From assembly GCF_003856495.1 (NCBI RefSeq), contig NZ_CP034118.1:848001-912000 (forward strand): a stretch of 64,000 nt of DNA. Reading direction: 5' to 3'. The stretch's first letter is position 1. Every line of letters begins with the position of its first letter. The notes under the pieces were generated by a model that worked only from the letters and a program-made list of their open reading frames with translations, ran no database searches and was not told the DNA's origin. The DNA comes from Staphylospora marina. Its GTDB lineage: Bacteria > Bacillota > Bacilli > Thermoactinomycetales > Thermoactinomycetaceae. Below, piece by piece: positions 18,011 through 26,840 of this stretch. Position numbers and translations under genes: made by a program.

Positions 18011-18047
18011 ACAAACGGCACTCCCGATGAGTGGGAGTGCCGTTTGT
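18011..18047. terminator. Bidirectional terminator between trxA and the convergent gene
   Basis: ACAAACGGCACTCCC pairs over 15 bp with GGGAGTGCCGTTTGT around a 7-base loop. The following tracts are only moderately T-rich on both strands. Confidence 0.75.
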
Positions 18048-18071
18048 ATGTCTTTCGGATCATTCGGTGGG

Positions 18072-19019
18072 TCATTCGGGTTTTTTGAGGTCAAACACCG
18101 GCTCGCTTCCGTCGTCCGGAACGGAACCGGGCTCTTTCGGGAACCACACCGGTTCAATGTGTTTTTTGTACCGGGACACGATGATCAGGTGAGTCACGGC
18201 CATCAGGATCGGTGTCAGGATAAGTTGATTCAAAAAATTAAGCAGAGCGAACATCATGGCCGTATTTTCCAATTCGGAATAAAATTCTTCGGTAAAAGAG
18301 GGGTCCGATCCCAAAATGATGGATTCCCACGGATTGGAAATGCCGGCCATGAAAACCAGAGCAGAAATCACACCCAAATATACCAATCCCACTCCGATGA
18401 CAGACAAGACCGTCATCGAGGATTTGCCAAAGTTCTTGGTGATGATTCGCATGGAATTTCTGATCGACTTCCAAATCCCCATCCGTTCGCGGATGATCAA
18501 CAGCGGAGCGTAACAATAAAGATACACAAAAAGGAATAACACAAGGGCCAAAAACGTGAAGTACACCGCTTCACCCAAGGACACAGAGAGAACCGCTGCA
18601 AGATTCATGACAACGAAATAAAACAGGGCCATCAAAAGCGTAAACAGCGTCATTTTCCAGAGATGGCGGCCACCACTCTTGAAATAGCTTCCGACGGTAG
18701 CCGCTCCGTCATAAACGGCGCTGACGGAGGAACCGAAATTGCCGGCCATGAGGAATGCGCTCATCACGGTGGCCAACAACAGGATCGCCAAGAACACGAC
18801 GAGGAACAGCAACAAGAAGCCGGGTCCCAACACGCCCGCCATTTCCAAAGGAGCGTCCGACGGTGCTTGAGGATCCGCTCCCATGATACCAACGAAACTG
18901 AACATGACAGTTCCGAATAACGGGAGAAGAATGAGGAAAAAGAGTCCCACCGCGCAAACCGCGACCGTTAAAAACCCGAGCAGATTCGCCAGGGACAACT
19001 TCAGGACATTTTTGAACAT
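18072..19019 (-). CDS. Polytopic membrane protein of unknown function
   Basis: The 315-residue protein has about six membrane segments, near residues 12-45, 65-100, 122-150, 155-180, 205-235 and 258-290. Between segments lie GMWKSIRNSMRI-like polar loops with the pattern WKSIRNSMRIITKNFGKS, as in glycerophosphoryl phosphodiesterase-associated or DUF4013-like membrane proteins. I cannot name the family securely. The C-terminal tail is soluble and acidic. AGAAGGAGGATTTC gives a strong ribosome site. It converges on trxA and has no operon partner. Confidence 0.75.
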   Translation of the reverse strand: MFKNVLKLSLANLLGFLTVAVCAVGLFFLILLPLFGTVMFSFVGIMGADPQAPSDAPLEMAGVLGPGFLLLFLVVFLAILLLATVMSAFLMAGNFGSSVSAVYDGAATVGSYFKSGGRHLWKMTLFTLLMALFYFVVMNLAAVLSVSLGEAVYFTFLALVLFLFVYLYCYAPLLIIRERMGIWKSIRNSMRIITKNFGKSSMTVLSVIGVGLVYLGVISALVFMAGISNPWESIILGSDPSFTEEFYSELENTAMMFALLNFLNQLILTPILMAVTHLIIVSRYKKHIEPVWFPKEPGSVPDDGSEPVFDLKKPE

Positions 19020-19220
19020 GAAATCCTCCTTCTATTCTGGAGAAATTATAAAATTCAATATTACAATAACATGGTTGGTGTGTTTTGGCTACATTTTCTA
19101 TTCATGACATTTTTCCGGGACAGGACTTCGCGTCACGGTTTCCCGGATCATATATAATGAATACAGCGTGTCCAAGAGGAGCATGGGCCAAAAATCATTC
19201 TGATGACGGGGAGTTTTCTT

Positions 19221-21065
19221 ATGTCGATCATCCAGGACAAGCTGAAGCTGTTGCCCGACCGACCCGGTTGTTACCTGATGAAAAACAAAGACGGGGATAT
19301 CATCTATGTCGGCAAGGCCAAAAGTCTCAAGAACCGGGTGAAGTCCTATTTCACCGGGAGCCATGACGGCAAGACCCAGCTCCTGGTGATGGAGATCGCC
19401 GATTTTGAATACATCGTCACTTCCAGTCCGCTCGAAGCCCTCATTCTGGAGTGCAATCTGATCAAGAAGTATCGGCCCCGTTACAACGTTTTGCTGAAAG
19501 ACGACAAATCCTATCCGTATATCCGTCTGACCAAGGAGCGACACCCCCGCCTCGAGGTCACCCGCAAGGTGAAAAAAGACGGTTCCCGGTACTTCGGCCC
19601 GTACCCCCACGCCGGTGCGGCCGCCCATACGAAAAAGCTTCTGGATCGACTGTTTCCGCTTCGAAAGTGCCGGACCATCCCGAAAAAGGTTTGTCTCTAC
19701 TACCACTTGGGACAATGCCTGGCACCCTGCGAGCATGAAGTGAGTGCATCCGATTACGAAGACATCATCAAACGGATCAACCGGTTCCTCAGCGGGGGAC
19801 ATGATGAAATCGTCCGCGACTTGCGGGCGAAAATGGAGGAAGCGTCGGAGAAGCTGGAGTTTGAGCGGGCACGGGAATACCGGGACCTGATCCGGGACAT
19901 TGAAGCAGTAATGGAAAAGCAGACGGTGGATTTTTCCGATGAGGTGGATCGCGATGTGTTCGGGTTTGCCCACGAAAAGGGATGGTTGTGCGTTCAGGTC
20001 TTTTTCGTCCGCCGGGGGAAGTTGATCGAACGGGAGATCTCCGTTTTTCCGCACTACAACGATCCGGAAGAAGATTTCCTCTCCTTCGTGGCCCAGTTTT
20101 ATCATGAAATGCCTGCGCTGCCCAAAGAGATTCTGCTTCCGGAAACGGCGGACCTTGAGTTGATTTCCGGGCTGCTTCCTGATGTGCAGGTGCGGATTCC
20201 GCAACGCGGCTTGAAGAAAAGACTGGTGGAAATGGCCATGCAAAATGCCCGGATTGCGCTGGAGGAGCGTCTCCGCCTGATGGAACGAGACGAGGAAAAA
20301 ACGGTCCGCGCGCTGCAAAATTTGGGAGAGGCGCTCGGAATGGGTTCGCCGAGGCGCATCGAGGCGTTTGACAATTCTCACATTCAGGGAGTCGACCCGG
20401 TGTCCGCGATGGTTTGTTTCATCGACGGAAAGCCGGCCAAAAAAGAATATCGCAAATACAAATTGAGAACGGTGAACAAGCCGGATGATCCCGAGGCGAT
20501 GCGAGAGGTGATCCGCCGTCGTTACACGCGGGTCCTTCGGGAGAATCTGCCGTTGCCGGATCTGGTGTTGGTGGATGGCGGCAAGGCACAGATCGATGCC
20601 GCTGTCGAAGTTCTGGAACACGAACTGGGGCTGTACATACCGGTTGCCGGGATGGTGAAGGATGAAAAGCATCGCACCGCAAAACTGCTGGCCGGTGATC
20701 CTCCCCGTGAAGTGCAGCTCCCGAGAGGAAGTCAGGAATTTTATCTGGTTCAGCGCATCCAGGAGGAAGTACACCGTTTTGCCATCACCTTTCATCGTCA
20801 AACACGGGGCAAGGAGATGTTGCGTTCCGAACTGGACGACATCCCCGGCGTGGGGCCGGCACGCAAAAAACTGCTGTACCGCCATTTCGGAAGTGTGGAA
20901 AACATGCGTCGCGCTTCGGTGGAAGAGTACCGGAAAGCGGGGATCGGAGACAAACTGGCCCGGCACATTCTGGCGGCTTTGCGAAAAGAGCCGGAAACGG
21001 GGAATCACGATGAAGTGACTTCGGAAAACGAACGGAAGAAGGAAAAAGAAAAACAGTCTACATGA
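19221..21065 (+). CDS. uvrC: Excinuclease ABC subunit C
   Basis: UvrC makes the dual incision in nucleotide excision repair. The N-terminal GIY-YIG domain has [21 protein letters not shown] at about residues 14-34. The UVR motif for UvrB contact lies at about residues 200-235. The RNase H-like nuclease begins at [18 protein letters not shown], and tandem helix-hairpin-helix motifs ([14 protein letters not shown]) close the protein. The 614 residues are normal. The ATG at 19221 is chosen because GGGGAG precedes it; 19203 would place that site inside the gene. A TATAAT box at 19153-19158 probably belongs to its promoter. Confidence 0.97.
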   Translation: MSIIQDKLKLLPDRPGCYLMKNKDGDIIYVGKAKSLKNRVKSYFTGSHDGKTQLLVMEIADFEYIVTSSPLEALILECNLIKKYRPRYNVLLKDDKSYPYIRLTKERHPRLEVTRKVKKDGSRYFGPYPHAGAAAHTKKLLDRLFPLRKCRTIPKKVCLYYHLGQCLAPCEHEVSASDYEDIIKRINRFLSGGHDEIVRDLRAKMEEASEKLEFERAREYRDLIRDIEAVMEKQTVDFSDEVDRDVFGFAHEKGWLCVQVFFVRRGKLIEREISVFPHYNDPEEDFLSFVAQFYHEMPALPKEILLPETADLELISGLLPDVQVRIPQRGLKKRLVEMAMQNARIALEERLRLMERDEEKTVRALQNLGEALGMGSPRRIEAFDNSHIQGVDPVSAMVCFIDGKPAKKEYRKYKLRTVNKPDDPEAMREVIRRRYTRVLRENLPLPDLVLVDGGKAQIDAAVEVLEHELGLYIPVAGMVKDEKHRTAKLLAGDPPREVQLPRGSQEFYLVQRIQEEVHRFAITFHRQTRGKEMLRSELDDIPGVGPARKKLLYRHFGSVENMRRASVEEYRKAGIGDKLARHILAALRKEPETGNHDEVTSENERKKEKEKQST

Positions 21066-21078
21066 GAGAACAGTGGTT

Positions 21079-21109
21079 GCCGCCCGTCGTTCAGGACGCG
21101 GCGGTTTTT
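21079..21109 (+). terminator. Terminator after uvrC
   Basis: GCCGCC-CGTC pairs with GACG-CGGCGG with one bulged C. Five T residues follow. Confidence 0.7.
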
Positions 21110-21299
21110 AATTTCCCGTCGATCGGTTGAATTTCATGGAGGGGATCAAGTTGAAGACTCAAAAATCTTGATATTTCTGAATACGTCACAAAATATTCTT
21201 TCGCTTCAAATCAATTTTCATTGTAACGCATGAATTTTTTGTCTCCGATTCCATGAATCTTGGTATAATGGAGACAGATTCCGCTTGAAGGAGGACGCC

Positions 21300-21770
21300 A
21301 TGAACGGGCAGGAGCATGCTCTCAGAGAGCTGGAAACGATGGATCCGATCCGATTTTTCGAACAATATACCGGTGAATCGGTTCCCAGGCAATTGGCCCA
21401 GCTCATTGTTGAGATCAAACGGCATTATCGATTTCCGAACGGCGTGATCAACGGAATGCTGGAATACTGCCTGTTGCAGAAGGAACATCGCATCACGCGT
21501 TCCTTTGTCCTCGAATTGGCCGACATGTTGAAAGAGGCAAAGGTCAAAAACGGTCGGGAAGCGTTTGCTTTGTTGAAGCAGGGGACCGTCCGTCAGGCGG
21601 AAGAAAACAAAACACCTTGCAATGAAGAATATGTGGAGATCAACATAGCCTTGTTGGCCAGGCAATTGCATGAGTTGCGGAGAGAGATTCACCGGCTGGC
21701 GGAAAGCCTCGACAGCCGGCTGGACCGGATTGAAAAGCGTCTCGCGGAATTGGAAGACATGTTTGAATGA
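21300..21770 (+). CDS. DnaB_2/DnaD-like domain protein with coiled-coil tail
   Basis: The 156-residue protein has a central helical domain (about residues 10-95). Its sequence DPIRFFEQYTGESVPRQLAQ followed by FPNGVINGMLEYCLL resembles the C-terminal domain shared by DnaD and DnaB primosome proteins. The last 45 residues (LARQLHELRREIHRLAESL onward) form a heptad-like coiled coil. It lacks the DnaD N-terminal winged helix. The ATG at 21300 follows AAGGAGG, and a TATAAT box lies at 21263. A role in DNA binding or replication control is inferred only from the domain. Confidence 0.75.
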   Translation: MNGQEHALRELETMDPIRFFEQYTGESVPRQLAQLIVEIKRHYRFPNGVINGMLEYCLLQKEHRITRSFVLELADMLKEAKVKNGREAFALLKQGTVRQAEENKTPCNEEYVEINIALLARQLHELRREIHRLAESLDSRLDRIEKRLAELEDMFE

Positions 21771-22010
21771 GAAATTGAAAAAAAAACGGAGCCGGCATGG
21801 CCGGATTTGCCCCGAAATCATGGATCTGATCGGACTGCTGATCATTGTCAGTGGTCTTTTTTTGCGACACAGGGAAAATTTGGAGGGTTGTGGAAGAAGA
21901 AAAAATCCGGCTTGTCGGTTGGCGGTTTGGGGAAAACATGCTTCGGCGGTTCCCGGCAAGTCGGCGCAGCCGGTTCAGGGAGCCGCGGAAAACGGAAGAG
22001 GTTGATCCGT
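21771..22010. other. Intergenic stretch with a weak 61-codon reading
   Basis: A reading from 21820 to 22005 begins with a hydrophobic segment (DLIGLLIIVSGLFLRHR) but has no ribosome site, and the rest looks noncoding. An inverted repeat GCCGGCATGGCCGG lies near 21792. No terminator with a T-run is seen. Confidence 0.35.
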
Positions 22011-23498
22011 ATGAAACAGGCGATCGTCATTGGCGGAGGAGCGGCCGGATTGTCTGCGGCAGCGTCCTTGTCGGCCAAGGGATGGAACGTCACTCTGCTG
22101 GAAAAAACCGACCGGCTCGGCGGCGGGTTTCGCAGTGTCCGGCTGGGCTCATACCATTTTGACCTGGGATTTTTCCCGGTAACCATGCCTTGGATGATTG
22201 AGCGGGTTTACCGGGAAGCCGGAACGTTCATGGATCCGACTCTCACGTTCCAGCCGCTCGACGTGTGCAGCCGCCATTTTTTTCAGGACGGTACATGGCT
22301 GGACGTGAGCGCGGATCCCGACAGAATGGGGCGCGAACTGGAAAAGTTGTCTCCGGAAGATCGGAGAGAGTTTTTGGAATACCTGAACGAAGTGGGCCGG
22401 ATGTATGAGGCGGTGGAAGAACATTTCCTGGAGCGTCCGGCGGGAGCTTGGAGTGATCTGCTGTCCGTGAAAGCGTTCAAAGCCTGGTGGTCGGTTCATC
22501 CGTTTGAATCGGCCGATGCGTTTCACCGTCGCTATTTCGACGACCCCAGGCTGGTCGCGGTGCTCAACCGCTATGCGGCGGGCGTGGGTTCATCCCCGTT
22601 TGACGTTCCCGCAACGGTTTCCCTGATCAGTTATCTGGACATGGTTCAGGGAGCTTGTGCGGTGCAGGGAGGCCATGACGTGTTGATCGCATCCATGGAA
22701 TCCCTGGTGCGTTCACGCGGAGTGCGGATCGAGACATCCTGTCCGATGGAAGGGTTGTTGGTGGAAGAAGGAAGGGTGACCGGCGTGAGAGCCGGCGGCG
22801 AGGTGTGGAAAGCGGATGCCGTGTTGCTCGCCGAAGATCCCGGCAGCGGGTCGGTTCTCCCTCCCGAAGTGACGGACGCCCTTTTGGACACTCCGAGGAT
22901 CTCCGCATTCGTCATGCTGCTGGGGGTGGCCCGAACATTTCCGCATTTGCATCATCACAACCTGTTTTATCAGGATCTTGCCGGAAGGGAATACATCGAA
23001 CTGTTTGATCAGCGGGAATGGCCGCGTTCTCCGGTGATCTATGTCGGTCATCCGGGATTTTCGGAGCCCGACCGGGCCCCCGAAGGAAAAAGCGCTTTGT
23101 GCGTGATGGTGCATGTTCCGGCAGGGATGAACGATTCCGGATCGGATGACCTTGCTTTCCACCGGGAGTGGCTGTTGGATCTGCTGGAGTCCGGATGGGG
23201 ATTCCTGGGGCTCAGAGAATCGATCGAAGAAGAAATGATTCTGGGGCCCAGGGAGCTTGAAGAGCTGACGGGGGCCCCGGACGGAGCCTTGTACGGACCG
23301 GCCGCCCACGGGTGGCGGACGTTTGCCCGGCTGCCTGCCAGAAACCGCAAAGTGACCGGACTGTACCATGCCGGACCTTGGGTGTGTCCGGGCGGCATCT
23401 CCTTGTCGGCGGTCAGCGGACTGCACGCCGCCCACATCATGCATCGCGATGCGGAGGAGGCCGGAATCGAGAGGGAAGCGGTGAAGACCGGTTCATGA
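22011..23498 (+). CDS. CrtN/CrtI-like FAD-dependent oxidoreductase
   Basis: The 495-residue protein begins with the FAD motif AIVIGGGAAGLSAAASLSAKG and the second conserved block TLLEKTDRLGGGFRSV. This is the phytoene desaturase or amine-oxidase-like superfamily. The C-terminus has the FAD-closing region GLYHAGPWVCPGGISLSAVSG, as in carotenoid desaturases. No other carotenoid gene is nearby, so the substrate is open. The ATG at 22011 follows GGAAGAGG. The stop codon overlaps the T-run of the minus-strand tatA terminator. Confidence 0.85.
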   Translation: MKQAIVIGGGAAGLSAAASLSAKGWNVTLLEKTDRLGGGFRSVRLGSYHFDLGFFPVTMPWMIERVYREAGTFMDPTLTFQPLDVCSRHFFQDGTWLDVSADPDRMGRELEKLSPEDRREFLEYLNEVGRMYEAVEEHFLERPAGAWSDLLSVKAFKAWWSVHPFESADAFHRRYFDDPRLVAVLNRYAAGVGSSPFDVPATVSLISYLDMVQGACAVQGGHDVLIASMESLVRSRGVRIETSCPMEGLLVEEGRVTGVRAGGEVWKADAVLLAEDPGSGSVLPPEVTDALLDTPRISAFVMLLGVARTFPHLHHHNLFYQDLAGREYIELFDQREWPRSPVIYVGHPGFSEPDRAPEGKSALCVMVHVPAGMNDSGSDDLAFHREWLLDLLESGWGFLGLRESIEEEMILGPRELEELTGAPDGALYGPAAHGWRTFARLPARNRKVTGLYHAGPWVCPGGISLSAVSGLHAAHIMHRDAEEAGIEREAVKTGS

Positions 23499-23531
23499 AA
23501 AAAGCTGCCGTCCCCGGTGGGAAAAGCAGCT
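23498..23531 (-). terminator. Terminator after tatA (minus strand)
   Basis: AGCTGC and GCAGCT form the base of the hairpin with a GC-rich loop. Six T residues follow on the minus strand. Confidence 0.65.
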
Positions 23532-23626
23532 CGCGTCGCGGAGGAAACGGATGGCACCAGCCATTTTGTTTTCCTTCGCGGCATCCCGAGGCCGGGTGGG
23601 CCGGACGGGAGCCGGGGCTCATCCGA

Positions 23627-23797
23627 TCAATCGGGATCCTTTTCGTTTTTCCTTTTGGTTTGACCGGAGACGGCATCCCGGAATGACCGAAGGGTTTCCC
23701 CTGTGGCTTTGCCCAATTCGGGGAGCCGTTTCGGGCCGAAGAGAAGCAGGATCGTCAGCAAAATGAGAATCAGTCCGGGAAGACCGATGTTGAGCAT
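23627..23797 (-). CDS. tatA: Sec-independent translocase subunit TatA
   Basis: This 56-residue protein inserts in the membrane and forms the export channel for folded proteins with TatC. It shows the TatA pattern: a short outside N-terminus, one membrane helix ([11 protein letters not shown]), the hinge [12 protein letters not shown], and an amphipathic helix ([12 protein letters not shown]). A charged tail follows. AGGGGAG precedes the ATG. No tatC is adjacent, so it is an extra or solitary copy. It is short but the motif match is strong. Confidence 0.93.
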   Translation of the reverse strand: MLNIGLPGLILILLTILLLFGPKRLPELGKATGETLRSFRDAVSGQTKRKNEKDPD

Positions 23798-23936
23798 CGT
23801 TTCACACTCCCCTGGCAGGTTCTTTGTCCATTATATAGAAACGGGCCGGTCAACGCCACTGTCGGATCATGAACTTCAAAACAGAAGATTCATTTATCTC
23901 GAAAATGGTAAAATAATATATAGCCTAGATGAAAGA

Positions 23937-24458
23937 ATGGGTGCAAATGAACAAATCTCAACCGAACGGGTGAAAGAGATGGAAGAAAAAAGACAAAGAT
24001 TCCCTGTGAGGGTGTTGCGCGTCGTGGACGGGGACACACTGAAAGTGGATATTTCGGGGCGAACGGAAAAAATCCGTTTTTTGCTGGTGGATACGCTGGA
24101 AGTGGGATCCGTCCATTTGCTGGAACACTTTCTGGCGCTGAAGGCCAAAAAATATGTCAGCAATGCGGTGCGCAACGCCCGAACCGTGGAAGTGGCCACG
24201 TCTTTTCATCGTGACCGTTTCGGTCGGCTGTTGGGACACGTTTTTGTCGACGGTCGCTGCCTGCAGGAGATCCTGGTGAAAAAAGGGCTGGCCCGGGTGG
24301 CGTATGTCAAAAAGCAGGCTCTCACTCAGGAAGACCGCAACTGGTTGGGACGTTTCCGGCGCAAACAGGAAGAGGCGCGACGGAACCGTCGGGGAATCTG
24401 GGAATTCGAACACAAGAACGGACAAATGGATTTGCAGGTGCGTCATGTGGGGAGATAG
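23937..24458 (+). CDS. Thermonuclease (SNase) family protein
   Basis: The protein has the staphylococcal nuclease fold signature. VLRVVDGDTLKVD holds the calcium-binding Asp, IRFLLVDTLE the active Arg, Asp and Glu, and RDRFGRLLGHVFVDG the second Arg. A C-terminal basic stretch (RRKQEEARRNRRGIWEF) is common in the family. No signal peptide is visible with this start, which suggests a cytoplasmic role. The start is uncertain: the ATG at 23937 has a weak ribosome site, and GTG or ATG codons about 11-14 codons later are also possible. It lies just before the lysC leader. Confidence 0.82.
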   Translation: MGANEQISTERVKEMEEKRQRFPVRVLRVVDGDTLKVDISGRTEKIRFLLVDTLEVGSVHLLEHFLALKAKKYVSNAVRNARTVEVATSFHRDRFGRLLGHVFVDGRCLQEILVKKGLARVAYVKKQALTQEDRNWLGRFRRKQEEARRNRRGIWEFEHKNGQMDLQVRHVGR

Positions 24459-24529
24459 CGAGAAGCTCACGGAGAGGAAGATGAATTCCGTCTATTTTGA
24501 ATATTTATTCCGAAGCATGCAAATTCATG

Positions 24530-24559
24530 TTGAAAGTGTTCGGCCTGTTGTGATACGAT
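24530..24559 (+). promoter_or_regulatory. Promoter of the lysC leader
   Basis: TTGAAA (24530-24535) and TACGAT (24554-24559) are separated by 18 bases. The riboswitch begins about 40 bases downstream. Confidence 0.6.
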
Positions 24560-24601
24560 CATTCACAGAATCAACTTCATATGGAATTCAACTCGCTGAC
24601 C

Positions 24602-24783
24602 GCGCGAATAGAGGTGCGGACTTCATCAGTACCTGTTTCGAGTTTTCGGGAACAATGAAGAACAGGGAAAGGGAAGTTCCGCCGAAGTCTGCCCGAAGTC
24701 CCGGACGAAGGCAGGCTGGGGCCGCATCCGAACAGGACCGGCACTGTCACAAGAACCAGGGTTCTTGTGGAGCGCTATCCGCA
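24602..24783 (+). ncRNA. Lysine riboswitch (L box)
   Basis: The conserved L-box segments appear in order: AATAGAGGTGCGGACTTCAT near the 5' end, AGTACCTG, GCCGAAG, CTGGGGCCG, GGCACTGTCAC and GTGGAGCGCTATC. The two ends pair to form P1 (GCG-AATAG with CTATCCGC). Lysine binding should favour the terminator at 24815 and so lower lysC expression. It is directly upstream of aspartokinase, the classic target. Confidence 0.94.
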
Positions 24784-24814
24784 GGGAAGAGCGAGCTGGA
24801 GCATTTGTGCGGAC

Positions 24815-24856
24815 AAAGGCGACAGCTGCGACTCTCTGCTGTGGCCTTTTTTCTTT
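24815..24856 (+). terminator. Riboswitch-controlled terminator before lysC
   Basis: AAAGGC-G-ACAGC pairs with GCTGT-G-GCCTTT and is followed by a T-rich run. It sits between the lysine aptamer and the lysC ribosome site. Confidence 0.85.
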
Positions 24857-24888
24857 TCTCGGGGAGCGAGTGAGAGAGGAGAGAAACC

Positions 24889-26127
24889 ATGAGCATCGTG
24901 GTGCAAAAATTCGGTGGCACCTCCGTGGGCAGCCCCGAACGGATCCGACATGTCGCCGGGATCGTGGCCAGGACGGTATCGGAGGGGCATCAGGTGGTGG
25001 TGGTCGTTTCCGCCATGGGTCACACGACGGACGAACTGGTCAAGCTGGCCGGCAGCATCAGCCGAAAACCTTCCGCCCGGGAAATGGACATGCTCCTTTC
25101 CACCGGCGAGCAGGTGAGCATCGCTCTGTTGGCCATGGCCCTTCATGAACGGGGGCACCGGGCCCGCTCGTTCACCGGTTGGCAGGCGGGAATCCGGACG
25201 GATGACGTGAACGGAAAAGCCACGGTGCGGGATGTGTTGCCCGTTTCCGTCATTCGCAGTCTGGAGAGGGGAGAGATCCCGATCGTTGCCGGCTTTCAGG
25301 GCATCTCTCCGGACGGCGAAATCACCACGTTGGGTCGAGGCGGATCCGACACCACCGCCGTGGTGCTGGCGGCGGCCCTGAAAGCGGACCGTTGCGAGAT
25401 CTATACGGACGTCACCGGAGTATTCACCGCCGACCCCCGGGTGGTTCCCGCCGCTCGCAAAATGGATGAGATCTCGTATGAAGAAATGCTGGAACTGGCG
25501 CATCTCGGAGCCGGCGTGCTGCATCCCCGATCGGTCGAAACGGCCCTTCTGCACGGCGTGCCGCTGTTTGTCCGTTCCAGTTTCCAAGATGAGCCGGGTA
25601 CCTTGGTGAAGGAGGAAAATCAGATGGAATCAACGCTCAACGTCCGGGGCATTGCCCATGATCTCCATGTGGCCCGCATCAAGGTGCTGGGCCTCCCCAA
25701 CCGGGTGGATACCCTGCCCCGCCTGTTCGGTCTCCTGGCGGAAAAACACATCAACGTGGACATCATCGTTCAAAGCGAACATGACCGGGAACGGGTCGAT
25801 GTCTCCTTCAGCGTGGATGAAAACGAAGAGCATCGGGTGCGGGATGTGTTGGAATCTGCCCGGGATCACCTGGGCTTCGAACGCATCCTGACGGAATCCG
25901 GGCTGGCGAAAGTGTCCGCCGTCGGCGTCGGCATGATCACCCGTCCGGGTGTGGCCGCCACCATGTTCAACGCGCTCAGCGAAGCCGGGATTCACGTGAA
26001 AATGGTCTCCACCTCCGACATCAAGATCTCCTGCGTCGTCGACCGCGATCGGGCCGTCGAGGCAGCCAACGTGCTGCACGAAGCGTTCGGCCTGGGGGTT
26101 GATCATGCAGCCGTGTCCAACCGTTGA
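24889..26127 (+). CDS. lysC: Aspartokinase, lysine-sensitive type
   Basis: The enzyme phosphorylates aspartate in the first step to lysine, threonine, methionine and diaminopimelate. The catalytic N-terminus has VVQKFGGTSVGSPERIRHVA and GFQGISPDGEITTLGRGGSD. Two ACT domains follow from about residue 250 and bind the feedback amino acid. The 412 residues match B. subtilis LysC. A lysine riboswitch controls it. An internal ribosome site and ATG at 25609-25626 would make the small beta subunit in frame. A terminator follows. Confidence 0.96.
   Translation: MSIVVQKFGGTSVGSPERIRHVAGIVARTVSEGHQVVVVVSAMGHTTDELVKLAGSISRKPSAREMDMLLSTGEQVSIALLAMALHERGHRARSFTGWQAGIRTDDVNGKATVRDVLPVSVIRSLERGEIPIVAGFQGISPDGEITTLGRGGSDTTAVVLAAALKADRCEIYTDVTGVFTADPRVVPAARKMDEISYEEMLELAHLGAGVLHPRSVETALLHGVPLFVRSSFQDEPGTLVKEENQMESTLNVRGIAHDLHVARIKVLGLPNRVDTLPRLFGLLAEKHINVDIIVQSEHDRERVDVSFSVDENEEHRVRDVLESARDHLGFERILTESGLAKVSAVGVGMITRPGVAATMFNALSEAGIHVKMVSTSDIKISCVVDRDRAVEAANVLHEAFGLGVDHAAVSNR
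25609..25626 (+). promoter_or_regulatory. Internal ribosome site and start for the aspartokinase beta subunit
   Basis: AAGGAGGA is followed eight bases later by an in-frame ATG at 25624. The product would be 167 residues, covering the two ACT domains. B. subtilis LysC makes its beta subunit from an internal start at about the same place, which supports this reading. Confidence 0.8.
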
Positions 26128-26150
26128 CGGAAACCGGCGGATTTTTCTGC

Positions 26151-26182
26151 AGCGGATCCTCTTCAAAGGGTCCGCTGTTTTT
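26151..26182 (+). terminator. Terminator after lysC
   Basis: AGCGGATCC pairs with GGGTCCGCT (one T-G wobble) around an 8-base loop. Five T residues follow. Confidence 0.88.
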
Positions 26183-26267
26183 AATTGGATGGAAATGAAT
26201 TGTCTGTGAATTGATTTTGTTGTAAACTTAGCAGAAAAAATTGGTTTTTTGATGAAAGGACGGGAAC

Positions 26268-26840
26268 ATGGATCCGTTTCTGGTTGCCGTGACCGAACTG
26301 GTTTTCATGAAGCCGAAGAGTTTGTTTACTTCTCCGGATGCCGTTTTGTATCATCCGGGGCATTTTCCGGAACTGAACCGCCAATTGGTCGATGCCCTGC
26401 GTGACAAGACGTTTCGGTATGTACTCATTCCCTCGATTCACAACCGGTTCCTGGATGCCGATGAATATGAATTTCACAAACCGCTTCTTGTGGAGCTCGG
26501 TTTGCCGGAGAACAAAATCCGGCCCGTCACGGGAGAGTTCCAAAGCGTCCGGGGAGTGGTCAAACAGGCGTTCATCTGGCTCCAAACGCAGCCGGTCACA
26601 AATGTACTCTTGGCCGGAAAGGCATTCTTTTGCCGACGGTTTCATCTGCTGTCTTCCCTGTATGCTCCCGCCGGCATGAAGTTGGATGTGCTGCCTCTTC
26701 ATGATCACCGAAACATCAGCGAAAACCGTTGGTTCGAAACAGAGACGGGAAGGCATAAAGTGATGAATGAACTCCAGTCGATCAGTGAATGGATTCAAGA
26801 GAACAAAGACAGGATGGAACAGGGGAGGAATCGGACATGA
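26268..26840 (+). CDS. YdcF/DUF218-like protein
   Basis: The 190-residue protein has features of the YdcF (ElyC/SanA, DUF218) family. YVLIPSIHNR opens the first conserved strand, SVRGVVKQAFIW gives the middle helix, and VLLAGKAFFCRRFHLLSSLY matches the family motif for the nucleotide-like pocket. It has no membrane anchor. Many family members act in envelope synthesis, but their reactions are poorly known. The stop overlaps the start of the acetyltransferase gene, so the two are one operon. GATGAAAGGACGG is the ribosome site. Confidence 0.7.
   Translation: MDPFLVAVTELVFMKPKSLFTSPDAVLYHPGHFPELNRQLVDALRDKTFRYVLIPSIHNRFLDADEYEFHKPLLVELGLPENKIRPVTGEFQSVRGVVKQAFIWLQTQPVTNVLLAGKAFFCRRFHLLSSLYAPAGMKLDVLPLHDHRNISENRWFETETGRHKVMNELQSISEWIQENKDRMEQGRNRT

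Noticed and set aside
19098-21008. 636-codon minus-strand frame opposite uvrC
   Set aside because: UvrC is complete with all domains; the antisense frame is a by-product of codon bias.
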